The notes: a model not told the origin generated them from the letters alone. A stretch of DNA of 64,000 bases from Gallionella sp. (GCA_023229845.1 JALNYK010000005.1:50925-114924), one strand, 5' to 3'. Numbered from the stretch's first letter, positions 9,502 to 17,028 are shown. A program made the numbers and translations.

Positions 9502-10025
9502 TGCGTTTCATATTGCCGTTTGTCGTGTTCGTGGTGCTCGCGGTGTTCCTGTTCGTGGGCCTGAACCTGAATCCGCGCGAAGTGCCGTCGCCGTTGGTCG
9601 GCAAGCCGGCCCCCGCGTTCACGCTGCCGCAGTTGCATGAACCGGCCAAGCCGTTTTCGCCGGCTGACATGAAGGGGCAGGTGTGGCTGCTCAACGTGTG
9701 GGCGTCCTGGTGCGTGTCCTGCAAGGAAGAGCACCCGGTGCTGATGGAATTGTCGCGCCGGAACATCGTGCCGATCTACGGCCTGGACTACAAGGACAAG
9801 CAGGCGGATGCCGAACTGTGGCTGAAGAGGGGCGGCGACCCCTATGTGCTCAGCGTGGCCGACGCGGAAGGCCGCATCGGCATCGACTACGGCGTGTACG
9901 GCGTGCCCGAAACCTACGTGATCGACAAGCAGGGCGTGATCCAGTACAAGCAGATCGGCCCGGTGACGCCGCAGAATCTGACCGAAAAAATCCTTCCCCT
10001 GGTAGCGGAGCTGCAAGCGAAATGA
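9498..10025 (+). CDS. ccmG: Thiol:disulfide oxidoreductase CcmG/DsbE
   Basis: 175 residues. An N-terminal membrane anchor (about 5-22) precedes a periplasmic thioredoxin fold. The redox motif is WCVSC (C72 and C75) within VWASWCVSCKEEHP; the usual form is WCxxC with P or T inside, so VS is within normal variation. A cis-proline loop is visible in YGVPETYVID. It keeps apocytochrome CxxCH cysteines reduced for heme attachment. Confidence 0.95.
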   Translation: MMRFILPFVVFVVLAVFLFVGLNLNPREVPSPLVGKPAPAFTLPQLHEPAKPFSPADMKGQVWLLNVWASWCVSCKEEHPVLMELSRRNIVPIYGLDYKDKQADAELWLKRGGDPYVLSVADAEGRIGIDYGVYGVPETYVIDKQGVIQYKQIGPVTPQNLTEKILPLVAELQAK

Positions 10026-10513
10026 GATACCTGCTGATATTGATGTTGAGCCTGCTGCCGGTGTTCGCTTATGCCGGCGAGGCCAAGGACATGGCCGAAG
10101 ACCCGGTGCTGGAACAGCGCATGATAGGCCTCGCCGAGAAGCTGCGCTGCCTGGTGTGCCAGAACGAATCGCTGGCCAGTTCGCATGCTGAACTCGCCGA
10201 AGACCTGCGCCGCGAAGTGCGCGAGCAGATGCAGAAGGGCATGACGGACCAGGAAATCATCGACTACCTGGTCTCCCGCTACGGCGACTTCGTGCTCTAC
10301 GACCCGCCGGTGAAGACCTCCACGCTGGTGCTGTGGTACGGCCCGTTCGCACTGCTGCTGATCGGCGGCGGTGTGCTGGTCTACCAGCTGCGCAAGCGCA
10401 GGAGCCAGATCGCCGAACCGCAAATTTCCGCGGAAGATGCGCGCCGCGCGGCCGAGTTGCTGGATCAAACGGACAAGCCGGAAGAATTGATAAAGAAAGA
10501 CCCGCAAGCATGA
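10022..10513 (+). CDS. ccmH: Cytochrome c-type biogenesis protein CcmH
   Basis: 163 residues from the ATG at 10022, which overlaps the ccmG TGA. A cleavable signal (about 1-18, ending AYA) is followed by the periplasmic domain with LRCLVCQN (C43, C46), the family hallmark. A membrane helix lies at about 105-122, then a charged cytoplasmic tail. It is the CcmH half of the E. coli CcmH/CycH pair and acts in thiol reduction and heme ligation with CcmF and CcmI. It overlaps ccmI by 4 bases. Confidence 0.94.
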   Translation: MRYLLILMLSLLPVFAYAGEAKDMAEDPVLEQRMIGLAEKLRCLVCQNESLASSHAELAEDLRREVREQMQKGMTDQEIIDYLVSRYGDFVLYDPPVKTSTLVLWYGPFALLLIGGGVLVYQLRKRRSQIAEPQISAEDARRAAELLDQTDKPEELIKKDPQA

Positions 10514-11772
10514 CCCTATTCTGGATAGTCTGCGCAGTGCTGCTGGTGATCGCACTGCTGTTCCTCGTGCTGCCGCTGTGGCGCGCGACCGCCAACGACA
10601 ACGACGTGCTGCGCGATGCCGCCAATCTCGAAATTTTGCGCGACCAAGCCGCCGAAATGGAGAAGGACCTGCAAAATGGCCTGCTGACGCAGGAGGCCTA
10701 CGAGCAGGGCAAGCTCGAACTGCAGGCGCGCCTGCTGGAAGAGGTCAAGACCACCGGTCAGACCGAGAAGCTTGCGCACAATCCTGCCAAAAAGCTGGCG
10801 GTCGTGCTGGCTTTGCTGCTGCCGCTGTTCGCCGTGCCGTTCTACTTCGTCGTCGGCAACAGCAAGGCGCTGCTGCCGCAGGACGAACTGGCCGTCGCCG
10901 ACGGCTTCGGTGTGATCCGTTCCGAGGCCGCGCTACAGGAACTCGAAAAGAAGATGGAGCGCCTGCCGGAGAATCCGGACGGCTGGGTGGTGTTGGCGCG
11001 ATCCTATAGTGCGATGCAGCGTTATCCCGATGCGGTGCGCGCCTACGGCAACCTGGTCAAGCTGGTGCCGAACGAGGCGCAGCTGTGGACCGACTACGCC
11101 GATGCGGCCGCGATGAACAACAATCAGTCGCTGCTGGGCGAGCCGACCAAGTTCCTGAACAAGGCGCTGGAACTCGATCCAGACAACACTTCTGCGCTGG
11201 CATTGTCCGGCTCGGCGGGGATGGAGCGCGGCGACTACTATGCAGCGGCCCTCCACTGGCAGAAGCTGGTCGATCTGCTGCCGCCGGACTATCCGGACAT
11301 CCAGATGATCCACGAGGGCATCAAACAGGCCAAGCAGTTCCTGTCGATGCAGAAGGGCGGCAAGCAAAAGCTGGCGCAGCTCGAAAAGACGAAGGGCGCA
11401 GCCCCTGCCCAACCGTCGGCCGACCCGGCGCAGGCGATCACCGGCCGCGCATCGTTCGCAGCGGGCATGGCCGGCATGGCTGCCCCGACCGACACCGTGT
11501 TTATCCTAGCGCGCGCCGCGAACGGGCCGAAGATGCCGCTCGCCGTGTTGCGCAAACAGGTGAAGGACCTGCCGCTGGAATTCACGCTGGACGACAGCCT
11601 GGCGATGCAGCCCGAGCTGAAACTGTCCGGCTTCGACGAAGTGGTCGTCATCGCCCGCGTCTCCAAGTCCGGCAGCCCGATGGCCCAGTCCGGCGATTTG
11701 GAAGGCAGCGTGCAGTCGGTCAAATCGGGCAGCAAGAACCTGAGTCTGGTGATCGACCGAGTCGTGAAGTAA
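10510..11772 (+). CDS. ccmI: Cytochrome c-type biogenesis protein CcmI
   Basis: 420 residues from the ATG at 10510 (ATGA overlap with ccmH). Two membrane helices lie near the N-terminus (about 4-22 and 95-113), separated by a coiled-coil-like segment rich in Glu/Leu. A periplasmic TPR domain follows (AQLWTDYADAAA, ALELDPDNTSALAL). The C-terminus carries a DTVFILARA domain seen in fused CcmI proteins. It is an apocytochrome c chaperone for the ligase. Last gene of the operon; a strong terminator follows 20 bases after the stop. Confidence 0.92.
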   Translation: MTLFWIVCAVLLVIALLFLVLPLWRATANDNDVLRDAANLEILRDQAAEMEKDLQNGLLTQEAYEQGKLELQARLLEEVKTTGQTEKLAHNPAKKLAVVLALLLPLFAVPFYFVVGNSKALLPQDELAVADGFGVIRSEAALQELEKKMERLPENPDGWVVLARSYSAMQRYPDAVRAYGNLVKLVPNEAQLWTDYADAAAMNNNQSLLGEPTKFLNKALELDPDNTSALALSGSAGMERGDYYAAALHWQKLVDLLPPDYPDIQMIHEGIKQAKQFLSMQKGGKQKLAQLEKTKGAAPAQPSADPAQAITGRASFAAGMAGMAAPTDTVFILARAANGPKMPLAVLRKQVKDLPLEFTLDDSLAMQPELKLSGFDEVVVIARVSKSGSPMAQSGDLEGSVQSVKSGSKNLSLVIDRVVK

Positions 11773-11793
11773 CGGCTCATCGGAATCAACCGG

Positions 11794-11828
11794 AAACGGC
11801 ATCCTTCGCGAGAGGGATGCCGTTTTTG
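11794..11828 (+). terminator. Intrinsic terminator of the ccm operon
   Basis: A perfect 11-bp stem (11794-11804 with 11815-11825, core ACGGCATCC) followed by TTTTTG, placed just after ccmI. Confidence 0.9.
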
Positions 11829-11894
11829 TTCGCGGCCAAGCTGCCCGTAATGGTGGCTCTGTGTATCAGGCGGCTCAAGATGTAATAATTCAAG

Positions 11895-11923
11895 TTGAAC
11901 TCGCGAGGGATTGAGGGTATAAA
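11895..11923 (+). promoter_or_regulatory. Sigma70-type promoter with a palindrome at the predicted start site
   Basis: TTGAAC (11895-11900), a 17-base spacer and TATAAA (11918-11923). The predicted start near 11930 coincides with the perfect 16-bp palindrome GTGTTTGCGCAAACAC (11930-11945), which could be an operator or a 5' hairpin. Confidence 0.6.
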
Positions 11924-11929
11924 TTAATT

Positions 11930-12102
11930 GTGTTTGCGCAAACACATGTTTTGAAAAAGTCAACCAACAAGGGAGGCATTTATCGAGACTGAGACGATTG
12001 ATTTACTCTAATTGTTACCCCTCTATCAGCATTCGATTGCTGACAAAGTCGGCATCCCATACGCCGACAGATAACGCCGGTTAATACGGCGTTATTATTT
12101 TT
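11930..12102 (+). ncRNA. Candidate small RNA of about 170 nt
   Basis: It lies between the ccm terminator and the MCE operon, directly downstream of the promoter at 11895-11923. No convincing ORF is present. The 3' half contains three successive hairpins: TCAGCA/TGCTGA (12026-12043), GTCGGC/GCCGAC (12048-12068) and a 9-bp ATAACGCCG/CGGCGTTAT stem followed by TATTTTT (12071-12102), a good intrinsic terminator. GGGAGG at 11971-11976 is not followed by a usable start codon. I do not recognise a known RNA family. Transcription is inferred only. Confidence 0.45.
12071..12102 (+). terminator. Intrinsic terminator of the candidate small RNA
   Basis: A 9-bp perfect stem 12071-12079/12087-12095 with a 7-nt loop and a TATTTTT tail. 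Confidence 0.8.
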
Positions 12103-12411
12103 GCGGAGGCCTTCAAATATGTCGGGCATCTCTCGGCGGCGTTTGTTTTGATGTCGGCCATCGCTTTTTTTCCCTATTTGCCTTGGTGCCCACCAGAAGC
12201 ATCGACACTTTCGTGTAGTCGAGGTGGTGCTGCATGGCCGATATGCTGTAATTGATACCGCCTTTTGAAGATGCCGAACAGTGTGCTGCACGCATCCATT
12301 TGACAGTACATACCTTGCGACATAGCATGCGTTGCAACACATGGCGTGCGACAGAATCAACAAAAACTTGCCGCGCCATGCCGCATCTCAATTCGATATA
12401 TATCCATCAGG
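12103..12411. other. Intergenic stretch without a recognised gene
   Basis: 309 bases before the MCE operon. Short minus-strand frames exist (for example 12113-12391), but they match no family I know and show no ribosome site. No promoter that I can place with confidence. Confidence 0.4.
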
Positions 12412-13575
12412 ATGTCTAACGCACCGATCACGTCACGCTCCACTGCATCCTCGTCGGCTGCGGATATCCAGCCTGGCGCGAATCCGCGCGAGCTGCGTTG
12501 CAGCGGGCCGTGGCTGTTGCGTTCGGTCGCGCAGATCGAGGTGCGCATCGATGCCTGTCTGAAAGAGATGCCGCTGCCGGACGGGGGCGAATTGCTGATC
12601 GATGCGCAGGCAGTCACCTCACTGGATACCTCAGGAGCCTGGTTGTTGCACCGCACCCGGCGCGATCTGGAGCAGGGCCGGTACCAAGTGCGCTTCGTCG
12701 GTTTGCGGCCGGAGTTCGAGGCGTTGCTGCGACTGATCGCTACGCGTACGGCGTCTGCCACTCATGTGCCGCAGTCAGAACCCGGTGTTTTGAACCGTAT
12801 CGGCGGCAAGGCGTGGGAGAGCCTGCAAGGCGCGTTCGGACTGCTGTCCTTTTTGGGCGCGAACGCGATCGCGCTGGTGCGCGAATTGTTGCAACCGCGC
12901 CGCATCCGCTGGAAATCCATTTTGTACAACCTGCAGACCGCCGGTGTGGCGGCGTTGCCGATCACCGGCCTGCTCGCCTTCCTGCTCGGCATCGTCATCG
13001 CCTATCAGGGCGCGGAGCAACTGAGCCGCGTCGGCGCGAACATCTACATCGCCGACTTGGTCGGCCTGTCGATGGTGCGCGAGCTCTCGCCGCTGATCAC
13101 CGCGATCATCATCGCGGGCCGTTCCGGTTCGGCCTACGCGGCGCAGATCGCCACGATGAAGGTGACCGAGGAGGTCGATGCGCTGCGCACCATCGGCATA
13201 GGCCCGCTCGACCTGCTGGTGCTGCCCAAGGTGTTCGCGTTGGTGATTGCGCTGCCGCTGCTGACCGTCTATACCGACATCATGGGCATACTCGGCGGCA
13301 TGGTGATGGCGCGCGCTCAGCTCGACGTCGGCTACGCCACCTTCATCGACCGGCTCGACGAAGCGGTCAGCCTGACCTCGTTCCTGATCGGCATCGGCAA
13401 GGCGCCGGTGTTCGCGGCGATCATCGCGCTGGTGGGCTGCTACCAGGGCTTTCAGGTGAGCGGCAGCGCCGAGAGCGTCGGGCAGCAGACCACCAGGAGC
13501 GTGGTGCAGGCGATCTTCCTGGTGATCCTTGCCGACGCGCTGTTCTCCATCGCGTTCAGCTGGCTGGGAATATGA
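12412..13575 (+). CDS. MlaE-family lipid ABC transporter permease with N-terminal STAS domain
   Basis: 387 residues from the ATG at 12412; an in-frame GTG at 12346 would add 22 residues of low-complexity sequence. About 26-112 form a STAS-like domain (LLIDAQAVTSLDTSGAWLLH), i.e. an MlaB-like module fused to the permease. The MlaE permease region runs from about 140 to 387, with ITGLLAFLLGIVIAYQGAEQ, REL[SG]PL-type ELSPLITAIIIAGRSGSA and EEVDALRTIG, all diagnostic. It should move phospholipid or hydrophobic substrate across the envelope with the ATPase, MCE protein and lipoprotein encoded downstream. It overlaps the ATPase gene by 4 bases. Confidence 0.9.
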   Translation: MSNAPITSRSTASSSAADIQPGANPRELRCSGPWLLRSVAQIEVRIDACLKEMPLPDGGELLIDAQAVTSLDTSGAWLLHRTRRDLEQGRYQVRFVGLRPEFEALLRLIATRTASATHVPQSEPGVLNRIGGKAWESLQGAFGLLSFLGANAIALVRELLQPRRIRWKSILYNLQTAGVAALPITGLLAFLLGIVIAYQGAEQLSRVGANIYIADLVGLSMVRELSPLITAIIIAGRSGSAYAAQIATMKVTEEVDALRTIGIGPLDLLVLPKVFALVIALPLLTVYTDIMGILGGMVMARAQLDVGYATFIDRLDEAVSLTSFLIGIGKAPVFAAIIALVGCYQGFQVSGSAESVGQQTTRSVVQAIFLVILADALFSIAFSWLGI

Positions 13576-14375
13576 GCGCCGACGACGACAATGCGGTCAT
13601 CGCCGAACCGGTCATCGAAATCCGGGGACTGAACACCAGTTTCGGCGACGCGGTCGTGCATCGCGACGTGAGTCTCGAAGTGCGGCGCGGCGAGATATTC
13701 GCGCTGGTCGGCGGCAGCGGCTGTGGCAAATCGACCATGCTGCGCGAGATCATCATGCTGCAGCAGCCGGTGTCGGGCTCGATCCGCGTGTTCGGCAGCG
13801 AGGTGGTCGGGCTGTCCGACGAACAGGCGCTGCCGTTCCGTCGCCGCTGGGGCGTGATGTTCGAGCGCGGCGCGCTGTTCAGCTCGCTGACGGTCACGGA
13901 AAACGTCGCGCTGGTGATACGCGAGCACACCGATCTCGATCCTGAACTGGCTGGGGAGATGGCAGCGCTGAAGATCGCGCTCGCCGGCTTGCCGGCCGAT
14001 GCCGGGCGCAAATACCCGAGCGAGCTCTCCGGCGGCATGAGGAAGCGCGCGGCGCTGGCGCGCGCGCTGGCGCTCGACCCCGAGCTGCTGCTGCTGGACG
14101 AGCCGACGGCGGGACTCGATCCATTGAGCGCGGTCGGCATCGACGAACTGGTGCGCAACTTGCGCGATGCGCTCGGCCTGACCATCATGATGGTCACGCA
14201 CGACCTCGACTTGTTGTGGCGCGTCGCGGACCGGGTTGCGGTGCTGGGCGAAGGGCGTATTCTGGGGGTGGGGACGATGCAGGAACTGGCGCGTTCGGAC
14301 GATGCGACGATACGCGAATATTTTCACGGCCCGCGGGGCAGGGGAGCGATGGAGCAGGCATGGAATCGAAAGTAA
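13572..14375 (+). CDS. MCE-system ABC transporter ATP-binding protein (MlaF-like)
   Basis: 267 residues from the ATG at 13572 (ATGA overlap with the permease). Walker A GGSGCGKST at 47-55, an MFERGALFSSLTV stretch typical of MlaF, signature LSGGM at 153-157, Walker B LLLLDEPTAGLDP from 173 and H-loop TH in MMVTHDLD. It energises the MCE transporter. The last 16 bases overlap the start of the mlaD-like gene at 14360. Confidence 0.93.
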   Translation: MSADDDNAVIAEPVIEIRGLNTSFGDAVVHRDVSLEVRRGEIFALVGGSGCGKSTMLREIIMLQQPVSGSIRVFGSEVVGLSDEQALPFRRRWGVMFERGALFSSLTVTENVALVIREHTDLDPELAGEMAALKIALAGLPADAGRKYPSELSGGMRKRAALARALALDPELLLLDEPTAGLDPLSAVGIDELVRNLRDALGLTIMMVTHDLDLLWRVADRVAVLGEGRILGVGTMQELARSDDATIREYFHGPRGRGAMEQAWNRK

Positions 14376-15196
14376 ATCTCGCGGTGGTCGGACTCTTCGT
14401 GCTGATACTCGGCGGGCTGCTGATCGGCGGCGTGCTGTGGCTGTCCGGCGGCAAGAGCTACGGCAAGACCTACGACACCTATCTGGTCTACATGAGCGAA
14501 TCGGTGTCCGGCCTGAGCCTGGATGCGCCGGTGCGCTATCGCGGCGTGCAGGTCGGCGGCGTGCGCAGCATCGAACTCGCGCCGGGCAACGTCGAACTGG
14601 TGCAGCTGACGCTGGACATCGAGCGCGGCACGCCGGTGAAGCAGGACACGGTCGCGGTGCTGCAGGTGCAGGGCCTGACCGGCATCGCCCATGTGAACCT
14701 CTCTGGCGGCAGCCGAAACTCGCCGCCGCTGCAGGCCGGGCCGGACGATGACTATCCGGTGATCGCCACCGGCCCGTCGCTGATGCTGCGCCTGGACACC
14801 GCGGTCACCGCGCTGCTGACCAACCTCAACCGCAGCAGCGAGAACATCAACACCCTGCTGGATCAGGAGAACCGAGCAGCATTGCGCCGCACGCTGCTTA
14901 ATCTGGAAAAACTCTCCGGCGCGCTCTCGGACGCCGAGTTGCCGCAGCTGTTGAAACGGCTGCAACGCAGCGCCGATGCCTTCGATCGCATGGCGGCCGA
15001 GACTACCCGCGCCGGGGCGAGCACCGCGGACGCCGCCGACAGCATGCGTGCCGAAACCCTGCCGGAAGCGCGCCAGGCGATCGCCGAAGTGCGCGAACTG
15101 ACCGCCTCGCTGCGCCGCTTCAGCGAGGCGCTGGAACGCAATCCCGGCATGCTGTTGCAGGGCAGGGAAAATGCGAAGCCGGGGCCGGGCGAATGA
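14360..15196 (+). CDS. MlaD/MCE-family substrate-binding protein
   Basis: 278 residues from the ATG at 14360. One N-terminal membrane helix (about 7-26) is followed by an MCE domain with VSGLSLDAPVRYRGVQVG (about 51-68), the family signature, and VAVLQVQGLTGIAHVNLSGG. The C-terminal half is helical with heptad-like leucines, the part that forms the tunnel/needle in MCE rings. It is anchored in the inner membrane facing the periplasm. The stop overlaps the next frame's ATG at 15193. Confidence 0.92.
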   Translation: MESKVNLAVVGLFVLILGGLLIGGVLWLSGGKSYGKTYDTYLVYMSESVSGLSLDAPVRYRGVQVGGVRSIELAPGNVELVQLTLDIERGTPVKQDTVAVLQVQGLTGIAHVNLSGGSRNSPPLQAGPDDDYPVIATGPSLMLRLDTAVTALLTNLNRSSENINTLLDQENRAALRRTLLNLEKLSGALSDAELPQLLKRLQRSADAFDRMAAETTRAGASTADAADSMRAETLPEARQAIAEVRELTASLRRFSEALERNPGMLLQGRENAKPGPGE

Positions 15197-15219
15197 CACC
15201 CGATAACGGAGCCGACAAT

Positions 15220-15858
15220 ATGAAATCCAACGACACGACCTGGTATTCGCACTTCGCCTCACTGGCCCCGACCGCGGCGATCCTCGCGCTGGTCGTCGGT
15301 GGCTGTTCGGTATTGCCCGCGCCACTTCCGCCGGACAACATCTACCTGCTAGAAGCGCCGACGATTCCTGCGATGTCCCAGCCCGTCGCCTCGGCCAGGC
15401 GCGATGTCGTGCTCGCGGTCAGTCTGCCGCGCGCACGGGCCGGTTACGACACCTCCCGGATGGTCTGGGTGCGACAGGCCCACGGACTCGAAACCTATGC
15501 GCGCAGCCGCTGGGCCGACGTGCCGGCGCGCATGCTCGCGCCGCTGATCGTTCAGGCGCTGGAACGCTCCGGTGCTTTCCATGCGGTGGTGTCCGCTCCC
15601 TCAGGCGTCGCGGCCGGCCTGCGCCTGGACACCGAACTCGTCCGTCTGCAGCAGGATTTCACCGTGAAGCCCAGCGAGGTGCGCTTCACGCTGGGCGCGC
15701 AACTGATCGATACCGCCACGCAACGCGTGATCGCCACCGCGGAATTCGACGAGACCGAGAAATGCGAGAGCGAAGACGCCTACGGCGGCGTGCGCGCCGC
15801 GAATCGGGCGCTGGAACGGCTGCTGGCGAGGGTGGTGGAGTTTTGTGCGGGGCGCTGA
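15220..15858 (+). CDS. ABC-type transport auxiliary lipoprotein (PqiC/ABC_trans_aux type)
   Basis: 212 residues from the ATG at 15220, chosen for the GGAG eight bases upstream. The ATG at 15193, which overlaps the mlaD-like stop, is possible and adds nine residues. The lipobox is LVVGGC, with the cysteine about 30 residues in, so it should be a lipidated periplasmic protein. The body matches the ABC_trans_aux pattern: YLL near the mature start, a DVVLAVSLPRA strand, R-x-W-x-D with PARMLAPLIVQALERSGAF, and a C-terminal alternating strand region. It is the fourth member of the MCE transporter set. Confidence 0.85.
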   Translation: MKSNDTTWYSHFASLAPTAAILALVVGGCSVLPAPLPPDNIYLLEAPTIPAMSQPVASARRDVVLAVSLPRARAGYDTSRMVWVRQAHGLETYARSRWADVPARMLAPLIVQALERSGAFHAVVSAPSGVAAGLRLDTELVRLQQDFTVKPSEVRFTLGAQLIDTATQRVIATAEFDETEKCESEDAYGGVRAANRALERLLARVVEFCAGR

Positions 15859-15869
15859 TCGCGAGTCAT

Positions 15870-15949
15870 GTAGGGTGCAATAAGCGTAGCGCATTGCACC
15901 GAATGTAAAGCTCCATGCGGCGCAATGCCCGTTGGTTATTGCGCCCTAC
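15870..15949. repeat. Palindromic intergenic repeat of the GTAGG-ends family (GCAAT arms)
   Basis: 80 bases bounded by GTAGGGTGCAATAA and its near-perfect inverse TTATTGCGCCCTAC (13 of 14 match). Inside are AGCGTAGCG and a second GCATTGCACC arm. It lies between the MCE operon and the cassette region. Confidence 0.75.
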
Positions 15950-15978
15950 GTGTGCTTTTAGGCAATCAAAGGAATGCT

Positions 15979-16335
15979 ATGAGTATTATTGATAACGCCA
16001 AAGAAATTGCTTCTCTTGTTAAAAAGCTAGGGGACATCGACCTCTACAGGAAAATCATTGATCTCGAAGGCGAAATAATCGAACTAACCAAGGAAAAAAG
16101 ACAACTCGATGAGAAGTTGGCTGACATAACTCGCAGCAAAGCCATAATCGACGAATTACGATTTGATGCTCCGTTTTACACGAATGCCGATAACACAGAA
16201 CTCTATTGCGCTCGCTGCATTGAAGTCGACAGGCGCGCCATACATGTAGTCAAGCAAGGTGAGCTTGAGATGAGAAGGCGAGTTTATCTTTGTCCTCAAT
16301 GCAAATCGAAATTTGCGGACGTGAGATCGAATTAA
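15979..16335 (+). CDS. Small coiled-coil/zinc-ribbon protein, first cassette ORF
   Basis: 118 residues from the ATG at 15979, preceded by AAAGGA at a good distance; an in-frame GTG-type start at 15925 is less likely. Residues about 20-62 are heptad-like (KIIDLEGEIIELTKEKRQL), a coiled coil. The C-terminal half has a zinc-ribbon-like pair, CARC and CPQC, separated by about 33 residues (YCARCIEVDRR then VYLCPQCKSKF). Function unknown; proteins of this layout occur as stand-alone hypothetical genes in mobile regions. Base composition is clearly AT-richer than neighbouring genes. It is closed by an attC-like site that begins 7 bases after the stop. Confidence 0.75.
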   Translation: MSIIDNAKEIASLVKKLGDIDLYRKIIDLEGEIIELTKEKRQLDEKLADITRSKAIIDELRFDAPFYTNADNTELYCARCIEVDRRAIHVVKQGELEMRRRVYLCPQCKSKFADVRSN

Positions 16336-16341
16336 TGTTCT

Positions 16342-16421
16342 GCCTAACTCTACGCTCAAGTTCGCTCCCTCCGGTTCGCTGGGAAACGGGGCCTTCGGCG
16401 CGCCCCTTAGCTCCGTTATGA
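16342..16421 (+). other. attC-like recombination site 1
   Basis: R'' GCCTAAC (16342-16348), 5-base spacer, L'' GCTCAAG, then an imperfect palindromic middle, L' CTTAGC, 3-4 base spacer and R' GTTATGA (16415-16421). L'' and L' pair except for one extra C in GCT(C)AAG, which is the conserved unpaired base that sets strand choice in real attC sites. R' deviates from GTTRRRY at two positions. Length 80 bases, within the normal range. Confidence 0.65.
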
Positions 16422-16963
16422 CGCTGCCTGATCCTGCCGCCGTCGTTCCTAAGCTTTTCGACTTGTATGGTGGAAAGGATAAATTCTTTGAGGCGATGGA
16501 TAATCGCCAACAGGAATTTTTCAAGCTTTGGGATCATGACTCCGAAAATATTGGTCGAGTCCTGCATGCTCATCTTGTCGTGGAGTATTTTCTTACTGCC
16601 CATCTCCAGACACAAAACCCAAAGCTGGGCGATTTGTCTGATGCCCGCCTTAATTTCGCGCAAAAGGTAGCGCTGATTGGTGATGGTGACCGAGTAGCTC
16701 AACTTTTAAAGCCTGGCCTGTTGGGTCTTAACAAGGTAAGAAATCGCCTTGCACACAAGCTCAAAGTTGAAATTGAAGCTGACGACATCCAAGCGATATT
16801 CTCTATCGACCTATATGCAGCAACACTCAAACAAAAACACAATCCAAAGACAGAAGACCCGTTTTGGGTACTTGAAGACTTTGCACAGTTTTCAGGCACC
16901 TTGCTTCAATCAAGCGCCTCTTCTGACAGCGCTCTTTGGGCAAAGGCATTCGAAGATGCCTAA
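16418..16963 (+). CDS. HEPN-like hypothetical protein, second cassette ORF
   Basis: 181 residues. The ATG lies inside the R' core of attC-like site 1, and the stop TAA lies inside the R'' of site 2, so the gene fills the whole cassette. No ribosome site precedes it. All-helical pattern; VLHAHLVVEYFLTAHL and then LLGLNKVRNRLAHKLKVE. RNRLAH gives the R-x4-H motif found in HEPN RNases and in related DUF4145-type proteins. HEPN membership is inferred from motif and helical layout only. Low GC, unlike the chromosome around it. Confidence 0.7.
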   Translation: MTLPDPAAVVPKLFDLYGGKDKFFEAMDNRQQEFFKLWDHDSENIGRVLHAHLVVEYFLTAHLQTQNPKLGDLSDARLNFAQKVALIGDGDRVAQLLKPGLLGLNKVRNRLAHKLKVEIEADDIQAIFSIDLYAATLKQKHNPKTEDPFWVLEDFAQFSGTLLQSSASSDSALWAKAFEDA

Positions 16964-17028
16964 CACCTCGGTCAAGAGGGACGCTCCGCCGGCAAGCCGG
17001 CTCCGCGCTCCTACCTTCAAGGTTGACG
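16958..17028 (+). other. attC-like recombination site 2
   Basis: R'' GCCTAAC (16958-16964), spacer ACCTC, L'' GGTCAAG followed by AGGGACGC (also seen in Vibrio-type repeats), palindromic middle CCGGCAAGCCGG, L' C[C/T]TACC, and R' GTTGACG (17022-17028). GGT(C)AAG again shows the extra unpaired C relative to L', with one further mismatch. R' is degenerate. 71 bases. Confidence 0.6.

Noticed and set aside
12113..12391. 92-residue minus-strand frame upstream of the MCE operon
   Set aside because: No family match that I recognise, no ribosome site and a poor coding pattern; mentioned only as part of the intergenic region.
16415..16421. Treating GTTATGA as an ideal attC R' core
   Set aside because: It deviates from GTTRRRY at two positions; the site was kept as attC-like on its overall structure, not called as certain.
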